Shown: positions 1 to 10,182 of the stretch, piece after piece
Numbering within the stretch: the first letter of the stretch is position 1
Layout: each line of letters opens with the position of its first letter
NCBI GenBank assembly: GCA_963664045.2
Contig: CAXXGT010000006.1
Location: forward strand, 124,001 to 188,000
Direction: 5' to 3'
Length of the DNA stretch: 64,000 nucleotides
Source: JAPPHA01 sp963664045
GTDB taxonomy: Bacteria; Pseudomonadota; Alphaproteobacteria; Rhodobacterales; Rhodobacteraceae
Notes under the pieces: generated by a model
Seen by the model: only the letters and a program-made list of their open reading frames with translations
Told to the model about the DNA's origin: nothing
The model's database searches: none
Position numbers and translations under genes: made by a program

Positions 1-408
1 GAGGCTGGCGAAGCCCCCCTCATTCGACCGATCGTCGTTGCGGAACCGGAGGAACCCGAGGGCGTGGAGCCGCGGGTTGCGGATGTCGAACCGGCGGAAC
101 CCGAGGCTGGCGAAGCCCCCCTCATTCGACCGATCGTCGTTGCGGAACCGGAGGAACCCGAGAGCGTGGAGCCGCAGGTTGCGGATGTCGAACCGGCGGA
201 TCCTGGGGCTGGCGAAGCCCCCCTCATTCAACCGATCGTCGTTGCGGAACCGGAAGAACCCGAGAGCGTGGAGCCGCAGGTTGCGGATGTCGACTCGGCG
301 GAACCCGAGGTTGGCGAGGCCCCTGTCATTCAACCGGTCGTTGTGGCGGAATCTCATGAACCCAAAAGCACGGAATCGAAGGTTGCGGATGTCGGTTTGG
401 CGGAACCA
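1..408. repeat. 102-bp coding tandem repeat, four copies
   Basis: Four head-to-tail copies of a 102-bp unit (34 codons) begin at 1, 103, 205 and 307. Each encodes an acidic, proline- and valine-rich segment built around GEAP, IVVAEPEEPE and VADVEPAEP. Copies 1 and 2 are nearly identical, while copy 4 is the most diverged. The array is in frame with the LysM protein and continues to the left edge, so the true copy number is unknown. Confidence 0.9.
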
Positions 409-2235
409 GAGAAAACTCAGGCTTCCGTCAGCCAACGATCCGTCACGACAGAACCCGAGACTGCGACACGAAAGGAAACAGCGACCGAGACAGCAACGGA
501 GGTGGCCGAGGCGGATCCTGGTACGGCAACAACCGATCCTGTGGACCGGGAACCCGGTTTGGTGGTAGCGGGCCTCTCCGAACAAGACATCGATCCTTTG
601 GAACGCTTGAGGGAAACGGACCTCGAGAAGGCTGCAGGCACACCGGTTGCGGACGACGATGGTGCAGATATGACCGGGGAAGTCCTGTCTGGCGCAAGCG
701 CGGGCGATCCCGGACAGGTGCCGACTCAAGAGGCTGCCGACCAGACGCTCCCCACTGCTGCGCCGACTTTGGACGATGGTGCCGAACCGGTCGAAACTGC
801 AGATGTGGAAGAACCCGCAACCGAATCCGAGAGCAAGTCCGTGGAATCATCTTCCGGAACCCTGGTTGCCCTGGCCAGGATGGAAGACCCCGAACCCGTA
901 GAGGAAACCGGGGCCGAACCGCTCTACGGCGGCCCCAGCTTTGACATTGTCAGGATTGAGCCTGACGGAAGTACGGTTATTGCCGGTCAGGCGCTGCCTG
1001 ACAGCACCGTCAGCGTTTTTCTCGGCGAGACCGAATTGACATCGGAAATAGTCCCCCACCCGGGAAGCTTTGTTTTCTTTTTGGACCTCCCGGTTCAGGA
1101 TGGGCCGATTTCGTTAAGCCTTGTCGAAGTGACGCGCGAGGGTAACCGTTTCACCTCGGAAGAGGTTGTCCTCGTCATTCCTTCACGCCCGGAAAAACAG
1201 CCCAAGGTCGTCGTCGCAGACAGCGAGGGAGCGACGGTCATTCAGGATAGCGAAAGAACGGGGAGCGAGGGTGACCCTGCCGAGGTGGCCGATAGTCTTA
1301 CCCCTGATACGACCCAACCTGACGACTTTGGCGATGAGGATTCGGGCGAAGCAGAGAAACAGCCCTCAGAAGTTGTCGCAGACGATGTGGGAGCACCGGC
1401 TGTTCAGGGCGCCGGCGTCGGGGAAAGTGGAAACGAACAAGCCGAGGTCGCTGACGGTTCCACGCAGGAAAAAACCCGGCCCGGCAACGATACCGGCAGC
1501 ACGGACCCGGACGACGTGGATGAACAGCACACCGGCGTCGTTGCCGAAGGCGGGGGAGCAACGGTTGATCGGGACAGCGGCGAAGTAGAAAGCGGAGCCG
1601 ACTCGGTCGAGGTGGCGGAAAATGTCGACCGCACGACAACGCAGCCTGACGGTGGCGACGTTTTGGTCTCGGACGATGGTGAGGAGCAGGACGTGGGTCT
1701 CGTTACCGACGGGGCTAGCCCAGCCGGCGACAGAACCTTTGCCGGTCAACCACCGCCTCTGTCACTCGATACCGTCAGCTACGACCTTGAGGGCGATGTC
1801 GTTGCCGCCGGACGAGGGCAGGGCGAGCGCGAAGTCCGGGTTTACGTGAACAACCGCCTGGCCAGTTCAAGCATGGTTCAGACCGATGGAAACTGGCGTG
1901 TCGAACTCAGGAATATCCGCGAGGGCATCCATACGCTGAGAGTTGACGAAGTCGACCCGCAGGGGAATGTCCTGGCCCGGGTGGAGAGTCCGTTCAAACG
2001 GGAAATCCTGCCTCGTGATACACTGGTAAGCCTCAATGTGGCACAACCGCTTGCAAGCGCGCGATTGACCCGGGTGACGATCCAGCCAGGTCACACGTTG
2101 TGGGCAATAGCAAAGGACGCCTATGGGCAAGGAATCAAGTACGTTCAGATCTACGAGGCAAATCTTGATCAGATCAGGGATCCTGACCTGATCTACCCGG
2201 GCCAGGTATTCGATGTACCCGACCCTAACCAGTAA
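1..2235 (+). CDS. LysM-domain envelope protein with acidic repeat region (5' end outside window)
   Basis: The reading frame is open from base 1, so the N-terminus is missing; an internal ATG at 64 is unlikely to be the start. From the N-side the protein has four 34-residue acidic repeats, a long Glu/Asp/Val/Pro-rich low-complexity stretch, an Ig-like beta segment (about bases 930-1180), a second acidic linker, another beta-rich segment (about 1760-2030), and a C-terminal LysM module (about 2074-2220) with GHTLWAIAKDAYG and DLIYPGQVFDVP. LysM modules bind peptidoglycan, so a cell-envelope location is likely. LysM proteins with repeated Ig-like segments are common in alphaproteobacteria, but no specific role can be assigned. 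The ABC exporter begins 56 bases downstream on the same strand. Confidence 0.75.
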   Translation, partial: EAGEAPLIRPIVVAEPEEPEGVEPRVADVEPAEPEAGEAPLIRPIVVAEPEEPESVEPQVADVEPADPGAGEAPLIQPIVVAEPEEPESVEPQVADVDSAEPEVGEAPVIQPVVVAESHEPKSTESKVADVGLAEPEKTQASVSQRSVTTEPETATRKETATETATEVAEADPGTATTDPVDREPGLVVAGLSEQDIDPLERLRETDLEKAAGTPVADDDGADMTGEVLSGASAGDPGQVPTQEAADQTLPTAAPTLDDGAEPVETADVEEPATESESKSVESSSGTLVALARMEDPEPVEETGAEPLYGGPSFDIVRIEPDGSTVIAGQALPDSTVSVFLGETELTSEIVPHPGSFVFFLDLPVQDGPISLSLVEVTREGNRFTSEEVVLVIPSRPEKQPKVVVADSEGATVIQDSERTGSEGDPAEVADSLTPDTTQPDDFGDEDSGEAEKQPSEVVADDVGAPAVQGAGVGESGNEQAEVADGSTQEKTRPGNDTGSTDPDDVDEQHTGVVAEGGGATVDRDSGEVESGADSVEVAENVDRTTTQPDGGDVLVSDDGEEQDVGLVTDGASPAGDRTFAGQPPPLSLDTVSYDLEGDVVAAGRGQGEREVRVYVNNRLASSSMVQTDGNWRVELRNIREGIHTLRVDEVDPQGNVLARVESPFKREILPRDTLVSLNVAQPLASARLTRVTIQPGHTLWAIAKDAYGQGIKYVQIYEANLDQIRDPDLIYPGQVFDVPDPNQ

Positions 2236-2291
2236 AAGGGCGGGCTGGTTTCCGAAAATTTCCAGTGTAACCTGAAACAGGTGATCGGTCG

Positions 2292-4127
2292 ATGCGTCGG
2301 ACAATCATAACAGACGGAAAGGTCAATCGGCAGATAGGCTGGTTGGTCATTCGCAGGGTGGCGCCCTATCTTTGGCCAAGGAACCAGCCTGAATTTCGCG
2401 TTCGGGTTGTCCTTGCTCTCGTGGCCCTGTTCCTGGCCAAGCTCATCGGTGTCATCGCTCCCTTCTTCTTCAAGGCGGCGGTCGACACGTTGGCCCCTGA
2501 TCCTTCGACCGCATCGCCGGTATTCATGCTGGGCCTTGGCGCGGTGGGACTGACCGTCGCCTACGCATTCACGCGGTTCATGATCGTGTGCTTCAATGAA
2601 CTTCGAGACGTCATTTTTGCCCGTGTCGGGCAGAGGGCGCTCAGGACACTCGCGTTTCGAACGTTTCAACATCTCCATTCACTGTCACTTCGGTACCACA
2701 TCACCCGGAAAACCGGCGGACTGTCGAGGGTCATCGATCGGGGCGTGAAAGGCGTCGATTTCCTTCTTCGTTTCATGCTGTTTTCGATCGGGCCGTTGAT
2801 CCTGGAGCTCCTGTTCGTTTCCGCAATCCTCTTCACGATTTTCGATGTCCGTTACCTGCTCGTCATTGTCGTCACCATTCTCCTTTACGTCCTGTTCACG
2901 TTCAGGGTGACGGAATGGAGGGTGCAAATCCGCAAGCGGATGAACGAACAGGATACGGAAGCCAACCAGACGGCGATCGACAGCCTGCTGAACTTCGAGA
3001 CGGTCAAGTATTTTGGTGCTGAGAGACGGGAAGCCGGCCGATTCAACCGTTCAATGCGCGGTTACGAAGAAGCTGCCCTTCAGACAAGTTATTCTCTCGC
3101 TTTCCTCAACCTGGGACAGTCGCTGCTGATCACGACAGGCCTGCTGATCGTCATGGTCATGGCGGCGCTTGGCGTGCAAAGCGGCGATTTGACGGTCGGG
3201 GATTTCGTCCTGGTCAACGCTTACATGTTGCAGATCACGTTGCCGCTCAATTTCCTGGGTACGGTTTACCGTGAGATCAGGCAGGCGTTGATCGACATGA
3301 GCGAGATGTTCAACCTGCTTGAACAGAGTCCGGAGGTGACGGACAAGCCGGACGCCGGACGCCTGATCGTGCGCAACGGCGACATCGAGTTCGACAATGT
3401 CACCTTCGGGTATGACCGATCACGACCGGTCCTCAAGAACCTGAACCTGGTGATCGGGTCGGGCGAAACCATCGCGGTCGTCGGACCGTCGGGATCCGGG
3501 AAGTCCACGATCGGGCGTCTCCTGTTCAGGTTTTACGATGTTGACAGGGGAAGTATCCGGATCGACGGCCAGGATGTTCGGGATGTGACGCAGAAGAGTT
3601 TGCACGACAAGATCGGAATTGTTCCCCAGGACACCGTCCTCTTCAACGAGACCATCGGTTACAACATCGCCTATGGCCACCATTTCGCGACGCGCGAAAC
3701 GATCGAGGCCGCAGCCAGGGCAGCTCGGATCCACGACTTTGTGGAGAGTCTTCCGGAAGGCTATCGGACGGCTGTCGGAGAACGCGGCCTCAAGCTTTCC
3801 GGTGGTGAAAAGCAGCGGGTCGGCATTGCCCGCACCATCCTGAAGAACCCTCCGATTCTTGTCCTCGACGAGGCGACGTCTGCGCTCGACACGGAAACCG
3901 AGAAGGAAATCAAGGAGAGTCTGAACGAGATGTCGAGAGGGAGGACAGTCATCATGATTGCACACCGCCTGTCGACCGTGGTCGACGCCGATCGAATCCT
4001 GGTCCTTGAAGAAGGCAGGGTGGTCGAAGAAGGCCGGCACGAGGATCTCCTCGTCAGGGCCGGGCGCTATGCCGAGATGTGGCATCATCAACTGGCCGAG
4101 GAAGACCATCCGGCGGTCGCGGCTTGA
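2292..4127 (+). CDS. ABC exporter, Atm1/HMT1 (ABCB7) family, fused permease-ATPase
   Basis: A 611-residue half-transporter. The N-terminal half has about six membrane helices and the EAxQTAIDSLLNFETVKYFGAE segment that is typical of Atm1-type exporters. The C-terminal ATPase has Walker A GPSGSGKST (about residue 398), Q-loop VPQDTVLF, signature LSGGEKQR (about 501), Walker B ILVLDEAT (about 521) and the H-loop MIAHRLSTV. Family members sit in the inner membrane and export glutathione-linked or heavy-metal conjugates, or a sulfur species used in Fe-S maturation. They work as homodimers. ATG is the start, close to the LysM gene. Assignment to the family is firm, but the substrate is inferred. 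Confidence 0.9.
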   Translation: MRRTIITDGKVNRQIGWLVIRRVAPYLWPRNQPEFRVRVVLALVALFLAKLIGVIAPFFFKAAVDTLAPDPSTASPVFMLGLGAVGLTVAYAFTRFMIVCFNELRDVIFARVGQRALRTLAFRTFQHLHSLSLRYHITRKTGGLSRVIDRGVKGVDFLLRFMLFSIGPLILELLFVSAILFTIFDVRYLLVIVVTILLYVLFTFRVTEWRVQIRKRMNEQDTEANQTAIDSLLNFETVKYFGAERREAGRFNRSMRGYEEAALQTSYSLAFLNLGQSLLITTGLLIVMVMAALGVQSGDLTVGDFVLVNAYMLQITLPLNFLGTVYREIRQALIDMSEMFNLLEQSPEVTDKPDAGRLIVRNGDIEFDNVTFGYDRSRPVLKNLNLVIGSGETIAVVGPSGSGKSTIGRLLFRFYDVDRGSIRIDGQDVRDVTQKSLHDKIGIVPQDTVLFNETIGYNIAYGHHFATRETIEAAARAARIHDFVESLPEGYRTAVGERGLKLSGGEKQRVGIARTILKNPPILVLDEATSALDTETEKEIKESLNEMSRGRTVIMIAHRLSTVVDADRILVLEEGRVVEEGRHEDLLVRAGRYAEMWHHQLAEEDHPAVAA

Positions 4128-4373
4128 GTACCTGAAAGCCCGTGGCCTCGTCCGCCGGGACCCTGCCAGGCCGAGGTCTGCGCCGGCATTCATCGGGAAT
4201 GCCCAACGTCCATATCCACGCCGGATGCCGGGACGAGTTTACGGCAATTCAAGTCAGGATCGGTTCACGGCAAGCCGGGGGCCTGGATCGCGGTTCGCTT
4301 GCTGGTCAGACCGTGGAGCAGGCGGCGGACCGCATTATTATCGGGAAGCGCGGGAATCCCCGGTCGAGGAAGG

Positions 4374-7300
4374 TCAGAGGACACGTCTCAATGGCGGGTG
4401 CGGAGGCTTGATCGGAACCACGTCGTCACCGAAAGTCTCTTCTTCTTCTTCTTCAACGTCCGCGTCAGGTTCGTCCATTTCGGGCTCAGGCCACACGATC
4501 TCGACAGGACCCGCCATTGATTTCGCATCAAGCCTCAATCGAAGGTCCCTCGTGGCGGCGCTGTTGCGTCCGGTCGACAGGGCGGCAATCAATTGACCGG
4601 AACCCGACCAGATTTCACCGGCCCAATAGCGAATTGCGAGGAGCGAGGGAGTCAGCACCAATGTCAGGAAGGTCGACGTGGCAAGTCCGAATACGATCGC
4701 GGTTGCCAGCTGCTTCCACCACAGGGCCGCGGGAGCGTCGACCGTGTAACCGCCATTGGCGAAGTCGATGGAAATGCCGAGCATCAAAGGGGTCATGCCG
4801 GCAACTGTCGTTGCCGTCGTCAGCAAGACCGGCCTGAGGCGCGCCTCGGCGGTGCGCACGATCGCTTTCAGAACGGGCATGTATCGCGAATACTGGGTGA
4901 ACGTATCGATAAGGACGATGTTGTTGTTGACGACAATCCCGGCCAGCGCGACGATTCCGATCCCGGTCATGATCACGGAGAACGGCTGCTGCATGATCAT
5001 CATGCCAAGGAGCACGCCCGTCGTCGACATCACGACTGCAAGAAGCACCAATACAGCATTGTAAATACTGTTGAATTGCGCGAGTAGAATGACGAACATG
5101 AGCCCGAGCGCGCCGATGAAAGCCTGCCCGAGAAAAGCCTGGCTTTTTTCCTGGTCGTCCTGGTCCCCTGTCCATTCCCAGCTGACCCCGGCAGGCAGGT
5201 TGGCCTCGGTTTCGATCCATTCCGTCAACTGCCCGATCATCGCCGTCGGGTTGACTCCCTTGTCCACGTCCGCCCGGATCGTGAATGCACGTGCACCGTC
5301 GACCCGATCGATCTTTCCGACCCGGCGAACCGGTTCGCGCTTGACGAAGTTGGACAGCGGTATCAGACCTTCCCGTGTACGGATGCGTAGCGTATCGACG
5401 CTCGCCAGGAGCCTGTCCTCTTCAGGCATGCGTACGAGGATGTCGATTTCCTCGTCCGAATCCGGCAGCCGCATGGCACCGATCTTCAGACCCCTGGTCA
5501 CCATCTGAATCATCGAACCGACCGCCGTTACATCGGCGCCGAAACGGCCGGCACTTTCAACGTCGACGTCAATCTGCCAGTCGATTCCCGGCAACGGGCG
5601 CGTATCTTCGACGGCAATGAGCCCGCCTGTTTCCGTGAATTTCCTTGAAGCAATGTCAGCTGCGGAAAGGAGCTCACTCCAGCTGTCGCCCGTAATCCTG
5701 AGCGAGACAGGCTTGCCATCCGACGGGCCGCGTTCCTGGACAACGATGTCTGCGAGGACCCCGGGAACATCCGCAACCCGGAGGCTGATCGTATCAAAAA
5801 TGCCAACGCCAGTATTGACTCCACGTTCCTGCCAGGGATCGAGCTCAAACTGGATCTGGCCAATGCTGTCCAGCGGTCCTGACGCATCGCCAAGCCCGGT
5901 GTTCAATGCACCGGATCCGGCAAACGAAAAGGCCGATCTGACTCCGTCGACCGCGAGGACTTCCCGCTCGACGGCCTGAACCAGCGCGTCCTTCTCGGTG
6001 AGCGACAGGTTTCCGCGCGCACGAACATGAACAAGCCCGTTTTCCGGTTCGGTTTCCGCGAAAAACTCGACGCCGTGATTGTTGTCCCTGAAAAACGTGA
6101 CAACCCCGAAAACGAAACCGGCGGTGAGGAGGACGGTAACGACCGGCATGACCGGGTTGCCGACAATGCCCCTGATGATCGACCCGAACCAGCTTCGGCT
6201 GTACTCTCCCGACAGGATTCGGGCGCGTGAATCGCGGACCAGGGAGCGACTCGCGACCACGAACAGGGTCAATGCCAGCAGGAACGGGACGATTGCCGCC
6301 ACGGTTCCGCGCAGGATCAACAGTGAACAGCCCAAAAGCGCGGCCAGTGATACCGCCACCAGGGCGGCCCTGACGACCCAGTGCAGAGAGTTTCGAAGTC
6401 TCTCCGAAACCCGTTGCTGAATTCCGGTCAGCCGCGCCGTAATCCCTCCAACGACGGGCAGGAAGACAAGGGCTACCAGCAACGATGCCGACAAGACGAA
6501 AATGAGCGTCTTGGGAAGATTGCCCATGAACTGGCCGGGTACGCCCGGCCAGAAAAGCATCGGAAGGAATGCGCAGAGGGTGGTTGCCGTTGAGGATATG
6601 ATCGGCCACGACATGCGTTTGGCTGCCCGCGCATAAGCGCGCATCGGGCGGGAGCCCCGCTGGATCTGCTTGTCCGCGTACTCGACAACGACAATTGCGC
6701 CGTCCACCAGCATTCCGACGGCAAGAATCAATCCGAACATCACGATATTCGATATCGAAATTCCGAGAACCCCCATCACCGCGAATCCGAGCAGGAACGA
6801 TGTCGGGATCGCGAATCCGACGAGCAGCGCCGAGCGCATCCCGAGAGATGCGATCACGACAATCATCACCATGAGAACCGCGGTGAGAACCGAGCTCTCA
6901 AGCTGTTTGATCATGGAATTGACGACCTGGCTCTGATCAAGACCGAAATCGTAGCGGACACTGTCACGAAGGGCCTTTGGCCATCGGCTTGCCGTCTCGG
7001 CAACAGCGTCCCGAACGGCCTGGGCAGTTCTGATCTGGTTGAACCCTTTCTTCTTGACGACCTGCAGGACAACGGCGCGATCACCATTGAACCGGGCCGT
7101 TCCGGTCGGGTCCTCATACGCGAGCCGGACCTCGGCGATGTCTCCGATGGTGACAACGCTGTCGTCCTTGACCATGACAGGCAGGTCGATGACGTCGGAA
7201 GTGTCGTCGAAGGACGAGGGAATCTTGACCCCGAATGTTCCTTCCGGAGTTTCGATTTCCCCGGCGGCAATGAGCTGGTTGTTCGAGTTGACGACCTGTA

Positions 7301-7907
7301 TGATTTCCGCGGCCGTCAGGTCATAGGCCTCGAGTTTAAGCGGATCGACGATGACTTCCAGGACGTCATCACGATACCCGATTGTCTCGGTACTCAATAC
7401 GGACGGCAGCGCCTCGATACTGGTCTCGAATTCCCTGGCAACCCGGGCCAGAACCCGCTCGGGAATATCGCCGGAAACAGCCAACACGATGATCGGGAAC
7501 TCGGATATGTTGATTTCATTGATCGTGTGACGGTCAGCCCCGTCCGGAAACTCGGCAGCAGCTTGTCCGACCTTGTCCCGGACATCGGCGAGCGTTGCTT
7601 CCTTGTCCCAGCCAAAATCGAATTCGAGCAGGACGCCGGCATAGCCCTCGGAGGCGGTTGCCGACATCGACTTCAGGCCATCGATTTCCTCGAGTTCCGT
7701 TTCAAGGGGTTTGACCAGAAGTGTCTCGGAGTCGGCCGCGGAGATTCCCGGGAACGGGACCGACACAAAGAGCACCGGGATGTCGATATCCGGGGACCCT
7801 TCCTTCGGCAGGCTGAAATAGGCGACGCCGCCCGCCGCCACGGACAGAACGACCAGGAACATGATCATCCTGGCCCTGTTGACGGCCCAGTCGATGATCG
7901 CGTTCAC
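4374..7907 (-). CDS. RND-superfamily efflux permease (AcrB/HAE1-like)
   Basis: An 1177-residue inner-membrane pump. The N-terminus MNAIIDWAVNRARMIMFLVV is the first helix, followed by the porter domain (LPKEGSPDIDIP) and central helices with GMLVDGAIVVVEYADK, where the acidic residues belong to the proton relay. The second half repeats the pattern, with VALAGIVVNNNIVLIDTF and RPVLLTTATTVAGMTPL. It is longer than typical AcrB (about 1040) for two reasons: an extra hydrophobic insertion between the halves (about residues 505-590), and an acidic C-terminal tail with a run of glutamates. Its start overlaps the stop of the adaptor gene by 4 bases, so the two are translationally coupled. The substrate is unknown; no outer-membrane TolC-like gene is present nearby. 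Confidence 0.92.
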   Translation of the reverse strand: MNAIIDWAVNRARMIMFLVVLSVAAGGVAYFSLPKEGSPDIDIPVLFVSVPFPGISAADSETLLVKPLETELEEIDGLKSMSATASEGYAGVLLEFDFGWDKEATLADVRDKVGQAAAEFPDGADRHTINEINISEFPIIVLAVSGDIPERVLARVAREFETSIEALPSVLSTETIGYRDDVLEVIVDPLKLEAYDLTAAEIIQVVNSNNQLIAAGEIETPEGTFGVKIPSSFDDTSDVIDLPVMVKDDSVVTIGDIAEVRLAYEDPTGTARFNGDRAVVLQVVKKKGFNQIRTAQAVRDAVAETASRWPKALRDSVRYDFGLDQSQVVNSMIKQLESSVLTAVLMVMIVVIASLGMRSALLVGFAIPTSFLLGFAVMGVLGISISNIVMFGLILAVGMLVDGAIVVVEYADKQIQRGSRPMRAYARAAKRMSWPIISSTATTLCAFLPMLFWPGVPGQFMGNLPKTLIFVLSASLLVALVFLPVVGGITARLTGIQQRVSERLRNSLHWVVRAALVAVSLAALLGCSLLILRGTVAAIVPFLLALTLFVVASRSLVRDSRARILSGEYSRSWFGSIIRGIVGNPVMPVVTVLLTAGFVFGVVTFFRDNNHGVEFFAETEPENGLVHVRARGNLSLTEKDALVQAVEREVLAVDGVRSAFSFAGSGALNTGLGDASGPLDSIGQIQFELDPWQERGVNTGVGIFDTISLRVADVPGVLADIVVQERGPSDGKPVSLRITGDSWSELLSAADIASRKFTETGGLIAVEDTRPLPGIDWQIDVDVESAGRFGADVTAVGSMIQMVTRGLKIGAMRLPDSDEEIDILVRMPEEDRLLASVDTLRIRTREGLIPLSNFVKREPVRRVGKIDRVDGARAFTIRADVDKGVNPTAMIGQLTEWIETEANLPAGVSWEWTGDQDDQEKSQAFLGQAFIGALGLMFVILLAQFNSIYNAVLVLLAVVMSTTGVLLGMMIMQQPFSVIMTGIGIVALAGIVVNNNIVLIDTFTQYSRYMPVLKAIVRTAEARLRPVLLTTATTVAGMTPLMLGISIDFANGGYTVDAPAALWWKQLATAIVFGLATSTFLTLVLTPSLLAIRYWAGEIWSGSGQLIAALSTGRNSAATRDLRLRLDAKSMAGPVEIVWPEPEMDEPDADVEEEEEETFGDDVVPIKPPHPPLRRVL

Positions 7908-9052
7908 GACTCGGCTGCCTGATATGAAATCGCGACAGGACGACCGTCCGAAACGAACTCCTGACCGATGATGATAACGTCGGCGTTTTCGGGCAGACCT
8001 TCCAGCCAGACACCATTGAGCGTGTCCCTGATGATACTGACCGGCATGAACCGGGCGAGGCCATTCTCGTCCACGGTCCTGACGCCCAGCCTTCCCCTGT
8101 CGTCCAGCGTCAGTGCCGATTGCGGCAGGAGATGTCCCCGGTCGTTCTTGAGCGAAATGATGATTTCCGCGGTTGCCCCGTCACGTATCGCGAGATCCGG
8201 GTTGGGAGCCGTAACCTCGACCCGGAACGTTCGTGCTCTATGGTCGGCGCTGCGAGACACGAAGGACAACGTTCCGGACACCTCCCGGCCGGAGGCCAGC
8301 CGGGCATGCGCCTCACTCCCGACTTCGAGTTGCTCGACCTGAACCTCGTCGGCAAACCCGACGAGGTTGATCGGGTCAAGCGACACGACGATCGCGCAGG
8401 ACGACCCGGGCTGCAGAAGCGTTCCGAGTTCCGCCGTGTCCGTCTCGAGGAGGCCAGGAAACGGAGCAAAAATCCGCAGGCGCTCGATTTCCTTTTCCGC
8501 GCGGATAACCGCCGAACGTGCGGCTTCCAGGGCGGCGGAGTCGGCGATCGCGGCCGTTTCGGACCCGAATCCCTGCTGCGCGAGTTGAGCAGACACGTTG
8601 GTTCTGTTTTCGGCGTCGATCAGACGTGCCCTTGCTTCAAGAAGATTCGCGTCTCGACTGCCCACGTCCAGCTCGCACAGGAGCTGGCCTTCTTCGACCA
8701 TGGTTCCCTTGCGCAATGGCTCGGAAATGACCCTGCCGGACGTTTCGGACTTGACGTCGACGTGCCGGTAAGCCTCGGTCCGGCCGCGCAAGACGAGCGT
8801 TTTTTCGACGTCGACTGCGACCGATCTCTTGACGACGACAGAAACGAGATCGGCATTTTCGTCACCGGTATCGACGATCGCGGTTGCGTCGCCGCTACCC
8901 GCGACTTGCATGTTCGCCGGTTCAGCGACTTCACCGTCAGGCCCCGGCAACGGAAGGTTTTTTGCGAACAGTAAAACGCGGTCACGCTCAATGATGAGCA
9001 TGTATGTGACGGCGCAGACGACAAGCGCCAAAACCAACTGGATGGGGCGCAT
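7904..9052 (-). CDS. RND efflux adaptor, periplasmic membrane-fusion protein
   Basis: This HlyD/AcrA-type adaptor partners the RND pump directly downstream. It has one N-terminal membrane anchor (IQLVLALVVCAVTYMLII), a lipoyl-like segment (VKSETSGRVISEPLRKGTMVEEGQLLCELD), an alpha-hairpin, the second lipoyl half and beta-barrel/membrane-proximal domains. The ATG at 9052 was chosen because GGGAG lies 5-6 bases upstream. An ATG at 9064 and a TTG at 9085 are in-frame alternatives. Its stop overlaps the pump start by 4 bases, so the pair forms a two-gene operon. Confidence 0.9.
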   Translation of the reverse strand: MRPIQLVLALVVCAVTYMLIIERDRVLLFAKNLPLPGPDGEVAEPANMQVAGSGDATAIVDTGDENADLVSVVVKRSVAVDVEKTLVLRGRTEAYRHVDVKSETSGRVISEPLRKGTMVEEGQLLCELDVGSRDANLLEARARLIDAENRTNVSAQLAQQGFGSETAAIADSAALEAARSAVIRAEKEIERLRIFAPFPGLLETDTAELGTLLQPGSSCAIVVSLDPINLVGFADEVQVEQLEVGSEAHARLASGREVSGTLSFVSRSADHRARTFRVEVTAPNPDLAIRDGATAEIIISLKNDRGHLLPQSALTLDDRGRLGVRTVDENGLARFMPVSIIRDTLNGVWLEGLPENADVIIIGQEFVSDGRPVAISYQAAES

Positions 9053-9391
9053 TGCAACTCCCATGTCACTTGAATCGGCTTCCAACGGCCGATCCCGGAC
9101 ATCCAGATATTCAACTCATCATCTAGTATTCATATACCCCGTTAGCAAGGAAATCAAAAATATCGTGATTTTGGTGGCACGTATTGCGCAATGTTGGTCG
9201 TTGGAACGGAACACGAATTTGTGTAATGCGTGCGGCAACATGGACCGGACCTTCCGAATCCTGCCGTACCGTTGGCACCACGGGATCTGACGGAATTCGG
9301 GATGCGGGAAGTTTCGCCTGATCAGATTGAATGACTGGTCAACCGGGATCAGGTTTGTGTACAGACGGCCGAGCAGGTTACGGAATTAGCC
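9053..9391. other. Divergent intergenic region
   Basis: About 340 bases separate the minus-strand efflux operon from the plus-strand yfgM-like/bamB/der block. It must hold promoters for both directions. No clear operator palindrome, small gene or RNA is visible. Confidence 0.6.
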
Positions 9392-10084
9392 ATGAAACGA
9401 CCCCGACCCAAGAAAACGACCGGCGGGCCTCCCGATACCTTCTTTGAAGAAGTCCAGGAAGAGATCCGTCGCGACAGGCTGTATGGATACGTTCGCAAGT
9501 ACGGATGGATCGCGGTTGCCGTGGTGATCATTGCCGTCGCCGCAACTGCATATTTTGAATACCAGGACGTCACGAAGCGGCGAGACGCGGAAGAGCGGGG
9601 GAACCGGATTTACGCGGCACTCGAGATCGAAGAAGGTTCGGGGCGTGCAGAAGCACTGTACCGGATCGTGGAGGAAGGCGGTCCCGCCACGGCGATCGTG
9701 GCATTGAGAACTGCTGCCGAGTTTGTCGAGGCAGACGAGATCGATCGGGCGATCGAAATTCTCGACGAGCTTGCGGAAGACACTGGACTCAATTCGATAT
9801 ATCGCGATCTTGCTGCGCTCAAGTCGGTCATTCTCAAGGCCGACTCGCTGGACTCGGATGCTCGACTTGCGGAACTTGACCGCCTGGCCCAGCCCGGCGC
9901 GCCTTTTCGCCCGTTGGCAATGGAACAGCGTGCCGTGTATTTCCTCGAGCGGGGAGAGCGCAAATTGGCTCTTGACGAGTTGTCCGGATTGCTCGACGAA
10001 CCCGGCGTAAGTTTCGGGCTGCGATTGCGCGCGGCACGCGGGATTACCGCGCTGGGTGGTGACATCTCCGACTCAGGGACATGA
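9392..10084 (+). CDS. YfgM-like TPR membrane protein
   Basis: A 230-residue protein with a short cytoplasmic N-terminus (MKRPRPKK; DTFFEEVQEEIRRD), one membrane helix (WIAVAVVIIAVAATAYF) and a periplasmic domain made of TPR-like helical pairs. This is the architecture of YfgM/CpoB-type proteins, which are ancillary to the Sec translocon and periplasmic chaperones. The classic gene order yfgM-bamB-der is conserved here and supports the call. The last codon overlaps an ATG in the bamB frame (ATGA at 10081), but bamB probably starts further in. Confidence 0.8.
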   Translation: MKRPRPKKTTGGPPDTFFEEVQEEIRRDRLYGYVRKYGWIAVAVVIIAVAATAYFEYQDVTKRRDAEERGNRIYAALEIEEGSGRAEALYRIVEEGGPATAIVALRTAAEFVEADEIDRAIEILDELAEDTGLNSIYRDLAALKSVILKADSLDSDARLAELDRLAQPGAPFRPLAMEQRAVYFLERGERKLALDELSGLLDEPGVSFGLRLRAARGITALGGDISDSGT

Positions 10085-10182
10085 GTTGGGCCGGAGTAGA
10101 CCGACGCGTTGATGCCACAAGAGTTCCCGTGTCAGGATTAATGGGTATCGGTGTGAAAGATTTCGCCAGGACTGGAAAACCG

